Origin: Bog-756 sp037141235
GTDB taxonomy: Bacteria > Actinomycetota > Acidimicrobiia > Acidimicrobiales > RAAP-2
NCBI GenBank assembly: GCA_037141235.1
Contig: JBAXCY010000146.1
Coordinates: 1 to 7,362, forward strand
Reading direction: 5' to 3'
Length of the DNA stretch: 7,362 bases
Below, one piece after another: positions 1-7,362 of this stretch. The notes below the pieces were generated by a model. That model saw only the letters and a program-made list of their open reading frames with translations. It did not search any database and was not told the origin of the DNA. Each line of letters starts with the position of its first letter. Position 1 is the stretch's first letter. The translations under genes were made by a program, and so were the position numbers.

Positions 1-3000
1 ACGTCTGCTTGGCCCAGGTAGCACCAACGGTGGTGTTGCCCTCGGCGGCATAGGTGCCCGAGCGCACGTCGGTGCTCTCGATCGCATATCCAGCGCTGGT
101 CGTCCAGGCCGACGTGTCACCTGATTCGAACCCGTCCGAGAACAACGGTGCTGGTGCGGCCGAAGTCGTCGCCGAAGCGCCTGCACTGAGTGCGGACACG
201 TTGCCTGCCTGGTCGAATGCCCACACCGCATAGGTATGGGTGGATCCGGCCAACACCGTGGTGTCGACATACGAACTGGTCGCGCCCACGGTGGCCAACA
301 CCACTCCATCACGGAACACGGTGTAGCCAACGACCCCGATGTTGTCGGTGGAAGCAGGCCAAGCCAAGGCCACGGCGAACGGACTGGTAGCGGTGGCCGT
401 CATGGTGGCCGGCTTTGACGGAGCCGTGGTGTCGCCGTTCGGCCCGAGACGGCTGGTGGCGAATGCGGCGTCGTCGAACAGGACGTCCCACGTGCCCGAA
501 GGTGCGGTCTCGCCGATCTGCAACTGCGCCATCGATGCAGCCGTGGTAGTGGCCGTGCCCGAGTTGGAGATCACCGGTATCAGGGCTCCGTCCAACCAAG
601 CCTCTACCGTGCTCGACGTCCCGTACAGGCCGATGTGCAGTTCCATGGCGTGCCATCCAGGCCCCACCACGACGGGGCTCGAGGTGTTGATGCCCGTGGC
701 GTCGTTGTGGAAGCCGACGAACCCGGTACCTGTCACGTAGAGATAGCCGATGGAGTTGCCCGCTCCGTCACGCAGCCGCATCAGGTTGACCTGGCCGGTC
801 TGGCTCTTGATCTTGAAACCCAGCCGGGCATAGCCGTCGGCGTAGGTCGACGGCAGGGTTTCCTTGGCCCAGGTAGCCCCGGTGGTGGTGTTGGCCTCAG
901 CGGCGTTCGCCCCTGAGCGCACGTCGCTGTTCTCGACTGATAGACCGGCACTCGATGTCCATGCGCCCGTGGTTCCGGTCTCGAACCCATCGGCCGCCAG
1001 CGGTGCTGGCGCAGCCGGCGTAGTTGCCGAAGCAGGCGCACACAGAGTCGACACGTTGCCGGCCAGGTCAGTGGCCCACAGAGCGTAGGTATGGGTAGTA
1101 CCTGCCAACACAGTTGTGTCGGTCAAGGAAGTGATGGGACCCACCTTGGCCAGCTGGGTCCCATCACGGAAGACCGTGTAGCCGGTGACCCCGGTGTTAT
1201 CGGCGCCAGCAGACCAAGCCAACGCCACAGCAAACGGACTGGTGGCTGAGGCCGTGAGTGCCGATGGGGCCGACGGTGCCGTGGTGTCACCGTTCGGGCC
1301 GAGGCGGCTGGTGGCGAATGCAGCGTCATCAAACAGGACGTCCCACGTGCCCGAAGGTGCGGTCTCGCCGATCTGCAACTGAGCCATCGAGGCAGCCGTG
1401 GTGGTGGCCGTGCCGACCGATGTCAGAGCCGACACCGCAGCACCGTCCAGCCATACTTCGACCGTGCTGGTCGTGCCATTGAGGCCAATGTGAAGCTCGA
1501 GGGCGTGCCAACCCGCGGCCACCGCAGTAGTGCTGGACGTGTTGCTGCCTGTGCCGTCGTTGTGCAAGCCGAGGAACCCGCCGGCGGTGACGTAGAGGTA
1601 GCCGATGGAGTTACCCGCGGCGTCGCGCATCCGCATGAGGTTGACCTGGCCGGTCTGGCTCTTGATCTTGACACCCACTCGGGCGTAGCCGTCGACATAG
1701 GTCGATGGCAGGGTCGCTTGGGCGAACGTGGCCCCGGTGCTGGTGTTGGCCTCAGCTGCGTAACTGCCCGAGCGCACGTCGGAGTTCTCGACAGCCACAC
1801 CGGCACTCGAGGTCCATGCGCCCGTGGTCCCGGCCTCGAACCCATCCGAGAACAGCGGAGTGACCCCAGCCCCTGTCGTTGCTGATGCAGGTGCGCTCAG
1901 TGTTGACACGTTGCCGGCCTGGTCGACTGCCCACACCGCATAGGCATGGGTCGTGCCGGCCAGCACCGACGTGTCGGTGTAGGAGGTGACTGCACCCACC
2001 TTGGCCAGGGCCACACCATCGCGGAAGACCGTGTACCCGGTGACCCCGATATTGTCGGTCGCTGGCGACCAGGCCAACGCCACGGCGAACGGTCCGGTGG
2101 CCGTAGCCGTCAGGGCCGATGGGGCCGATGGGGCGGTGGTGTCGCCATTGAGACCAAGGCGGCTCGTAGCGAAAGCGGCGTCGTCGAATACGACATCCCA
2201 AGTGCCCGATGGTGCGGTCTCACCGATCTGCAGCTGCGCTATCGAGGTAGCGGTGACGGTGGCTCCTCCCGCGTTGGAGATCGCAGGAACCAGTGCGCCG
2301 TCCAGCCACACCTCGACCGTGCTGGTCGTTGCGGCCAGACCCATATGGAGTTCTACCGAGTGCCAGCCAGCGGTCACCGAGGTGGCGCTGGTCGTATTGC
2401 TGCCTGTTCCGTCGTTGTGGAAACCGAGGAGCCCACCGGCGGTCACGTAGAGATAGCCGATCGAGCTGCCCGTGCCGTCGCGCATCCGCAGCAGGTTTAC
2501 CTGTCCGGTCTGGCTCTTGATCTCGAAGCCCACCCGGGCGTAGCCATCGACATAGGTCGATGGCAAGGTCTCTTGTGCATAGGTCGACCCGGTGGTGGTG
2601 TTGGCCTCGGCTGCGTAACTGCCCGAGCGCACGTCGGTGCTCTCGATCGCATACCCAGCGCTGGTCGTCCAACCCGACGTGTCACCGGATTCGAACCCAT
2701 CCGAAAACAGCGGAGCCGGTGCAGCGGGGGTCGTAGCTGATACCGGAGGGCTCTGTGCCGACACATTGCCGGCCTGGTCGACAGCCCACACCGTATAGGT
2801 GGGAGTCGTGCCAGCCAGCACCGACGTGTCGATGTAGGAGGTGACTGCACCCACCTTGGCCAGGGCCACACCATCGCGGAAGACCGTGTAGCCGGTGACC
2901 CCGGTGTTGTCGGTCGATGCCGACCAGGCCAGAGCCACAGCGAACGGTCCGGTGGCCGCAGCCGTCATGGCCGACGGTGCTGCAGGTGCGGTGGTGTCGC

Positions 3001-6000
3001 CATCGGGGCCGAGGCGAGCGGTGGCAAAGGCGGCATCGTCGAATACGACGTCCCACGTGCCCGAAGGTGCGGTCTCGCCGATCTGCAGTTGCGCCATCGA
3101 GGTAGCCGTGGTCGTGACAGTCCCCGTGTTGGACAGGATGGGAACGAGTCCACCATCGAGCCACACGTCGACTGAACTACTGGCTCCGTTGAGACCCATG
3201 TGGAGTTCCGCCGAGTGCCAACCAGTGGTCACCGAGGTGGTGCTGGTGGTATTACTGCCTGTTCCGTCGTTGTGGAAACCGAGGAACCCACCGGCGGTCA
3301 CGTAGACATACCCGATCGAGCCGCCCAGGCTGTCGCGCATCCGCAGCAGGTTTACCTGTCCGGCCTGGCTCTTGATCTCGAAGCCCACCCGGGCGTAGCC
3401 ATCGACATAGGTCGATGGCAAGGTCTCTTGTGCATAGGTCGACCCGGTGGTGGTGTTGGCCTCGGCTGCGTAACTGCCCGAGCGCACATCGGTCGACTCG
3501 ACTGCCAGGCCAGTGCTCTTGGTCCACCCCGACATGTCACCGGATTCAAACCCATCCGAGAAGAGCGGCAGGGTGAGACCGGACAGGCTGGTAGCCGTGG
3601 CCGGCTGACTCAATACCGACACGTTGCCGGCTCCGTCCGTGGCCCACACCGCATAGATATGCGTGGTGCCCGCCAGCACAGTGGTGTCGACGAACGATGT
3701 GACCAGTCCCACGCTAGCTAGGGGGCTGCCGTCACAGAAGACGGTGTAACCAACCACGCCGACGTTGTCGGTGGCCGGGTTCCATCCCACTTGGATGGCA
3801 AAGCGCGACATGGCCGAGGCCGTGACGCTGGTGGGTGCCGCAGGTGGCGTGGCGTCGCCGGTCGGGCCCAAGCGGCTGGTACCGAAGGCAGCGTCGTCGA
3901 ACAGGACGTCCCACGTCCCGTTTCCGGTATCCCCGATCTGCAGTTGGCCGAGCGTGGTAGCCGTAGTGGTGACGGTGCCGACCTTCGACAGCACCGGCAC
4001 CAGGGCCCCGTCGAGCCAGACTTCCACTGTGCTGGCCGGGCCGTTGAGCCCGATGTGCAACTCGAGGGCGTGCCATCCGGCGCCTACCGCGATCGTGCTG
4101 GTCGTACTGGAGTTATCTCCGTCGTTGTGAACACCGAGGAACCCGGAAGCGGTCACGTAGACGTACCCCACCGAGGCGCCCGCCGCGGTGCGCAGCCGCA
4201 TCAGATTGACCTGGCCGGTCTGGCTGCTGATCTCGAAGCCCACCCGGGTGTAGCCGTCGATGTAGGTCGCAGGCAGGGTCTCCTTGGCGAATGCCGCACT
4301 GGCCGTGGCCACACCCTCGGCCGCATAGGTACCCGAGCGCACATCCGTGCTCTCGACCGCCAGGCCGCTACTGCTGGTCCATCCTGAGGTATCGCCTGAT
4401 TCGAACCCATCTGCGAACAGCGGTGCTACGGCTGGCGGGGTGACGACCGTGGCCGGTGTGCTCAATGCCGACACGTTGCCGGCCTGGTCGACCGCCCACA
4501 CCGCATAGGTGTGGCTGGTGCTGGCCAGCACGGTCGTGTCGCTATAGGAGGTCGCTGGACCCACGCTGGCCATAAGTACCCCGTCACGGAAGATCGAGTA
4601 GCCGGTCACTCCCACGTTGTCGGTGGCCGGCGACCAGGCCAGGGCCGCGGCGAACGGAGTGGTGGCTGTAGCCGTCAGACCAGATGGCGCCGCAGGAGGC
4701 GTGGTGTCGCCGGCTGGACCCAGGCGGGTGGTGGCGAAGGCGGCGTCGTCGAACACGACGTCCCAGGTGCCGCTCCCGGTCTCCCCGATCTGGAACTGGC
4801 CGATCGATGTGGCGGTGGTGGTCGCTGTGCCGATGGTCGACAGGTCGGACACGGGCGCGCCGTCCAGCCACACCTCGACCGTGCTGGTCGTTGCGGCCAG
4901 GCTGACATGAAGTTCGAGGGCGTGCCAACCGGCAGTCACGGCGGTGGCGCTGACGGTACCGGTATTGGCACCGTCATTGCGGAAGGCCAGCCGGCCACCG
5001 GCCGTCAGATAGAGATAGCCGATCGAGTTGCCCGACGCGTCGCGCAGGCGCATCAGGTTGACCTGGCCGCTATGGCTCTTGACCTCGAAGCCCACCCGGC
5101 TATAGCCGTCGATATAGGTCGACGGCAACGTCTCCTTGGCATACGTCGCACCGGTAGTGGTGCTGCCTTCGGCCGCATACGTACCCGAGCGCACATCGGT
5201 GCTCTCGACGATCAGACCAGCACTCGAGGTCCACCCTCCGGTGGTCCCCGCCTCGAACCCATCTGAATAGATCGGAATCGTCGCCAGAGGGGTAGACGCA
5301 GATACCGGCGTGCTGGCTGTCGACAAGTTACCGGCCTGGTCGACAGCCAGGAGCGAATAGGTATGGGTCGAGCCAGCCAGCACCGTGGCGTCGGTGTAGG
5401 AGGTGACAGCGCCCACCTTGGCCAGCAGTGACCCGTCGCGATATACGTCGTACCCGATAACACCGGTGTTGTCGGTAGACGCGGTCCATGCCACCTGGAT
5501 GGCAAAGGCCGACAACGCTGTGGCCGTGACAGCACTCGGCGTCGACGGCGGGATGATGTCGGTATTGGGGCCGAGTCGGCTGGTCCCGAATCCAGCATCG
5601 TCGAACAGGACATCCCAGGTGCCGCTCGCCGTCTCGCCGATCTGGAGTTGCCCGATAGAGGCGGCGGTCATGACGGTGGCCGAGTTGGAAAGACCGGTCA
5701 CCAGTGAACCGTCCAGCCACACCTCGACCGTGCTGGCTGCACCATTGAGACCTAGGTGTAGTTCCAACGAGTGCCATCCAGCCGCGACCTGCACCGTGCT
5801 CATGGAGTTGATGCTGGTGGCATCGTCGTGGAAGCCCAAGGAGCCGTTCGCCGTCACGTAGACAAAGCCGATGGAGTTTCCTGAAGGATCTCGCATGCGC
5901 ATCAGGTTGACCTGACCAGCCTGGCTGTTGATCTTGAATCCGAGTCGGGCATACCCATCGGCGTAGGTCGCTGGCAGGACCTCCTGCGCATACGTCGCCC

Positions 6001-7362
6001 CCGTCGTCGTGTTCCCCTCGGCGGCATAGGCGCCCGAGTTCACGTCGGTGCCCTCGACCAACAAGCCAGCACTGGTCGTCCACCCCGACGTATCCGCCGA
6101 CTCGAACCCATCAGCAAAGACGGGCGCTGCCGCGGCTGGGGTGGTGACAGAAACCGGAGCACTCAGGGCCGACACATTGCCGGCTTGATCGACAGACTGG
6201 ACGGCGTAGGCCTCCGTGGTGCCAGGGAGGGCGCTCGTGTCGGCGAACGACGTCACTGCGCCCAGGCTGGCGACCGAAATGCCGTTGCAGTAGATGTTGT
6301 AGCCAGCGATCCCGACGTTGTCCGACGCCGCAGTCCAGGTCAGCAGCACCGTGAACGGCGAACTGGCCGAAGCGGTGACATTGGTCGGGGCCAACGGCAC
6401 GCTGGTGTCACCTTGGGGACCGAGGCGACTTGATCCGAACGCTGCGTCGTCGTAGACCACATCCCATGTTCCGCTAGCGCTGTCCCCGATCTGCAGCTGA
6501 CCGATCGATGCCGCTGCCGTCGTCGCGGTTCCGACAAATGAGAGTGCGGTGATCGGCACGCCGTCTAACCATGCCTCGACCGTGCTGGCCGCTCCGTTGA
6601 GACCGAGGTGCAGTTCGGCGGCATGCCAGCCAGCGCTGGCCTTCGTCGTCGAGGTGGTGTTGGTGTTGGTGGCATCGTTGTGGAATCCGACGTAGCCAGA
6701 GGTGGTGACGTAGAGGAAGCCGATCGAGTTACCTGACGGATCGCGCATCCGCACCAAGTTGACCTGTCCGGTCTGGCTCTTGATCTCAAAGCCCACACGG
6801 GAGTATCCGTTGACATACGTCGATGGCAGTGTCATCTTGGCGACAGTACCTCCCGTGGTCGTCTTGCCTTCAGCCGCGTAGACACCGGAACGGACGTCCG
6901 TACTTTCCACGGCGAGGCCAGCGCTGCTGGTCCACCCAGAGGTATCGCCCGTCTCGAATCCGTCCGAAAAGACAGGCAGTACTGCGGTGGGAGTGGTAAC
7001 CGAGACCACCGGACTGAGGGCAGAGGAGTTGCCGGCCAGGTCGCTCGCCCGAACTGCATAGGTGTGGGTGGTACCTGCCAACACGGAACTGTCCACGAAG
7101 GAGGTGACGGTTCCGACGCTGTTCAGTAGCACGCCGTCGCGGAAGATGTCGTAGCCGACCACACTCACGTCGTCGGTGGATGCCGCCCATCCGACCTGGA
7201 CGGCAAAGGCCGAGGTAGCCGTGGCGGTCACACCGGTCGGAATCGACGGCGGGGTGGTGTCACCGATGGGGCCGAGGCGGCTGGTCCCGAAGGCGGCATC
7301 GTCGAAGGCCACGTCGTAGGTTCGACCGGTCTGGGCCTCGCCGATCTGGAATGCCCCGATCG
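1..7362 (-). CDS. Giant repetitive LamG-like/FN3 protein, partial at both ends
   Basis: One continuous minus-strand frame of 2453 sense codons (complete codons at plus positions 2-7360) has no stop; start and stop lie outside the window. The translation is a tandem series of jelly-roll plus FN3 modules. Jelly-roll hallmarks recur in every unit: DGFE at the domain start, SGxYAAE, QVNL(M/L)R(M/L)R, GY(L/V)YVT, GWHxxELH, STVEVWLDG, LQIGE and GTWDV(L/V)FDDAxF. These match the general pattern of LamG / concanavalin-A-like sandwich domains. FN3 hallmarks are TDNxGVTGYTVFRDG, TSYxDTxVLAGTTHTY and AVDQAGNxS. Such arrays are known from secreted bacterial adhesins, cell-wall proteins and non-catalytic parts of polysaccharide-degrading enzymes. 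No signal peptide, membrane segment, sortase motif or catalytic domain is visible. Only three cysteines occur, and acidic residues exceed basic ones (21 to 10 in the unit at 137-991). Surface or secreted location and glycan or protein binding are inferences. A phage tail or fibre protein is a less likely alternative. Confidence 0.96.
2..136 (-). repeat. Unit U9, partial: first 45 residues of a LamG-like domain
   Basis: Residues 2409-2453, cut by the window edge. It has DGFESGDTSAWTTSAG, then AIESTDVRSGTYAAEG and GATWAKQT. Over plus 61-136 it differs from the matching part of U6 (2626-2701) at only five positions, although U6 is three units away. The protein continues beyond position 1. Confidence 0.9.
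137..991 (-). repeat. Unit U8: LamG-like domain plus FN3 (285 aa)
   Basis: Residues 2124-2408. The jelly-roll domain at 443-991 starts DGFETGTTGAWTSSAGLSVE, reads SGANAAEAN where others have SGxYAAE, and continues with RLGFKIKSQTG, MRLRDGAG, GTGFVGFHND, GWHAMELHIGLYG and GTWDVLFDDAAF. The FN3 domain at 164-433 has WPASTDNIGVVGY, TVFRDG and AVWAFDQAGNVS. I counted 21 Asp/Glu against 10 Lys/Arg across this unit, indicating an acidic protein. Confidence 0.93.
992..1846 (-). repeat. Unit U7: LamG-like domain plus FN3 (285 aa)
   Basis: Residues 1839-2123. The jelly-roll domain at 1298-1846 starts DGFEAGTTGAWTSSAG, of the TTGAW type shared with U8, and continues with VGVKIKSQTG, MRMRD, GFLGLHND and GWHALELH. 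The FN3 domain at 1019-1288 has TDTTVLAGTTHTYALWATD and ends STLCAPAS, which holds the third cysteine of the window (plus 1039-1041), outside the turn used in U1 and U4. Bases 1332-1380 are identical to 477-525 of U8. Confidence 0.93.
1847..2701 (-). repeat. Unit U6: LamG-like domain plus FN3 (285 aa)
   Basis: Residues 1554-1838. The jelly-roll domain at 2153-2701 carries SGDTSGWTTSAGYAIE, a start shared with U9 rather than with the neighbouring units U5 and U7. It also has GLAATTSTVEVWLDGA, shared with U3. The FN3 domain at 1874-2143 is close to consensus: WSPATDNIGVTGYTVFRDG, TSYTDTSVLAGTTHAY and AVWAVDQAGNVS. The linker reads TTGAGVTPLFS. The unit looks like a patchwork of sequence shared with U3, U5 and U9. 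Confidence 0.93.
2477..2632 (-). repeat. Homogenised block, copy in U6
   Basis: These 156 bases match 3332-3487 exactly 855 bp away with one mismatch (T at 2509 against C at 3364, giving Thr against Ala). The run 2510-2632 is 123 identical bases. The block covers the first half of the jelly-roll domain, from about SGSYAAEAN to LLRMRD. Both copies share a GTA valine codon in QVNL, where the other copies use GTC. Similarity drops sharply just outside the block on both sides. Confidence 0.93.
2702..3556 (-). repeat. Unit U5: LamG-like domain plus FN3 (285 aa)
   Basis: Residues 1269-1553. The jelly-roll domain is at 3008-3556 (183 residues), with SGDMSGWTKSTG near its start, RDSLGGSIGYVYVT and SSSVDVWLDGG. 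It ends AFATARLG where most units have TSRLG or close variants. The FN3 domain is at 2729-2998, with TDNTGVTGYTVFRDG, TPTYTVWAVDQAGN and SAQSPPVS. Part of the jelly-roll domain (3332-3487) is almost base-identical to U6. The FN3 stretch 2833-2890 is identical to 1978-2035 of U6 (58 bases). Confidence 0.93.
3332..3487 (-). repeat. Homogenised block, copy in U5
   Basis: Partner of the block at 2477-2632. The adjoining sequence towards higher coordinates (3488 onward) differs clearly from U6: U5 codes LAVESTDV where U6 codes YAIESTDV. The high identity is therefore a patch rather than a property of the whole unit. Confidence 0.93.
3557..4411 (-). repeat. Unit U4: LamG-like domain plus FN3 (285 aa)
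   Basis: Residues 984-1268. The jelly-roll domain at 3866-4411 is one residue shorter than in U5-U8 because it has GDTGNGTWDV in place of GETAPSGTWDV. The FN3 region (about 3584-3856) is one residue longer, so the 855-bp total is kept. The domain has MRLRTAAG where other units keep an acidic residue after RMR or RLR, and ISSQTG in place of IKSQTG. The FN3 turn reads GYTVFCDG, a cysteine for the usual Arg at the position also changed in U1. The linker contains SLSGLTLPLFS, unlike the Pro/Ala linkers elsewhere. Confidence 0.92.
4412..5263 (-). repeat. Unit U3: LamG-like domain plus FN3 (284 aa)
   Basis: Residues 700-983. The jelly-roll domain is at 4718-5263 (182 residues). It departs from consensus in three places: SHSGQVNL where others have SQ(T/A)GQVNL, RLAFRND where others have GFHND or close variants, and SLAATTSTVEVWLDGA where most others have GLNGxxSTVEVWLDG. 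The last feature is shared with U6, three units away, at 44 identical bases. The FN3 domain at about 4439-4708 has WSPATDN, GYSIFRDG and YAVWAVDQAGN. Its WSPATDN is also shared with U6 rather than with the adjacent units. Confidence 0.92.
5264..6112 (-). repeat. Unit U2: LamG-like domain plus FN3 (283 aa, shortest)
   Basis: Residues 417-699. The jelly-roll domain at 5570-6112 is the shortest, at 181 residues. It has GTDVNSGAYAAE, with Asn where other units read STDVRSG or NSDVRSG, then QVNLMRMRDPSG, GFVYVT, GFHDD, GWHSLELH and GTWDVLFDDAGF. The FN3 domain at about 5291-5560 opens with DIIPPSTP and has GYDVYRDG and YSLLAVDQAGN, with Leu at the Trp position. The linker STPLATIPIYS lacks the Pro/Ala-rich pattern of most other units. 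Confidence 0.9.
6113..6964 (-). repeat. Unit U1: LamG-like domain plus FN3 (284 aa)
   Basis: Residues 133-416. The jelly-roll domain is at 6419-6964 (182 residues) and has QVNLVRMRD, GFLYVT, GFHND, GWHAAELH, STVEAWLDG and GTWDVVYDDAAF. The FN3 domain at about 6140-6409 is atypical. The strand-turn motif reads GYNIYCNG instead of GYTVFRDG, placing a cysteine in that turn. The usual YAVWAVDQAGN is YAVQSVDQAGN, so the Trp is lost. The only TTA leucine codon I found in the window is here (plus 6566-6568), unusual for such G+C-rich coding DNA. The linker is Ala-rich and ends in APVFA. Confidence 0.9.
6965..7360 (-). repeat. Unit U0, partial: end of a LamG-like domain plus a full FN3
   Basis: Residues 1-132 of the visible protein. 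The first 30 residues are the tail of a jelly-roll domain (FQIGE, then TYDVAFDDAAFGTSRLG), with TYDV where other units have TWDV. An FN3 domain follows at about 6992-7261, with the variant TDDVSVVGYDIFRDG in place of TDNxGVTGYTVFRDG. Its YAVRASDLAGN carries Arg where units U3-U8 have a Trp. A linker containing LPVFS leads into the next DGFE. This is among the most diverged copies. Confidence 0.9.

Larger units (their letters stand above)
2..7360 (-). repeat. In-frame tandem array of 849-855 bp units
   Basis: The Glu codon of the DGFE motif that opens each unit falls at plus positions 125, 980, 1835, 2690, 3545, 4400, 5252, 6101 and 6953. The spacings are 855, 855, 855, 855, 855, 852, 849 and 852 bp. 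All are multiples of three, so the frame is never disturbed. Each unit codes for about 182 residues of jelly-roll domain and 90 of FN3 domain, plus a linker of about ten residues usually rich in Pro, Ala and Thr before the next DGFE. The array runs past both window edges, so the total copy number is unknown. The lower-coordinate (C-terminal side) units are the most uniform in length and sequence. Confidence 0.96.

Noticed and set aside
339..740. Plus-strand ORFs with similar proteins at 339-740, 1986-2450, 2895-3305, 3765-4130 and 5403-5861, looking like a small gene family
   Set aside because: The similarity follows from the 855-bp repeat read in antisense. The phase is the same within each unit and no independent ribosome binding site or domain is evident.
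1946..2740. 264-codon plus-strand ORF, with similar plus-strand ORFs at 3200-3721, 3791-4387 and 4511-5266
   Set aside because: They lie antisense to the repeat protein and recur at about the repeat spacing, as expected when G+C-rich repeated codons leave the opposite strand free of stops. Their translations are rich in Arg, Gly and His, show no recognisable domain, and start and stop at inconsistent points within the unit.
5328..6083. 251-codon minus-strand ORF, with others at 1752-2201, 2682-3164 and 309-656
   Set aside because: They are on the coding strand but in the wrong frame. The translations are Arg/His/Gly-rich shadows of the same repeat, and the continuous frame beneath them carries all the domain motifs.
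1..7362. CRISPR array or non-coding tandem satellite as an explanation of the periodicity
   Set aside because: The period is 849-855 bp, all indels are multiples of three, and conserved protein motifs run through every unit. The repeat is coding.
1..7362. A catalytic domain, such as a glycoside hydrolase or polysaccharide lyase, within the window
   Set aside because: Every residue falls into jelly-roll, FN3 or linker sequence. LamG-like folds occur in some enzymes, but I see no recurring catalytic acid pair or other active-site signature I could defend.

Overview
The whole window lies inside one very large protein-coding gene on the minus strand. Reading the minus strand with codons occupying plus positions 2-4, 5-7 ... 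7358-7360, I translated every codon and met no stop: 2453 residues, open at both edges. Neither the start codon, the signal peptide region, the C-terminus nor any intergenic DNA is visible, so there is no promoter, ribosome binding site, terminator, RNA gene, CRISPR array or mobile element to report.

The protein is a tandem array of one composite unit of about 285 residues (855 bp). Each unit has a jelly-roll domain of about 182 residues resembling the LamG / concanavalin-A-like lectin group, then a fibronectin type III (FN3) domain of about 90 residues, then a short Pro/Ala/Thr linker. Eight complete units and two partial ones are present. In protein order (high to low coordinates) these are U0 partial, U1-U8 complete and U9 partial. 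The spacing of the conserved DGFE motif that opens each unit is 852, 849, 852, then 855 bp five times. The units nearer the C-terminus are the most alike and keep exact length. Those nearer the N-terminal edge are more diverged.

The array is rich in Thr, Ser, Ala, Gly and Asp and nearly free of cysteine (three in 2453 residues). Acidic residues outnumber basic ones about two to one in the unit I counted. This fits a secreted or surface-anchored fibrous protein, such as an adhesin, a carbohydrate-binding stalk or an accessory part of a large extracellular enzyme. No catalytic domain or anchor is inside the window, so the function is inferred from domain type only.

The DNA is clearly G+C-rich with C/G-ending codons. 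With the FN3/LamG-like style, this suggests a high-G+C bacterium, perhaps an actinobacterium or chloroflexote, but the window has no taxonomic marker. The most notable signals are the exact 855-bp periodicity, a 156-bp block identical but for one base between two adjacent units, and sequence patches shared by units three apart. Together they point to ongoing recombination within the array.
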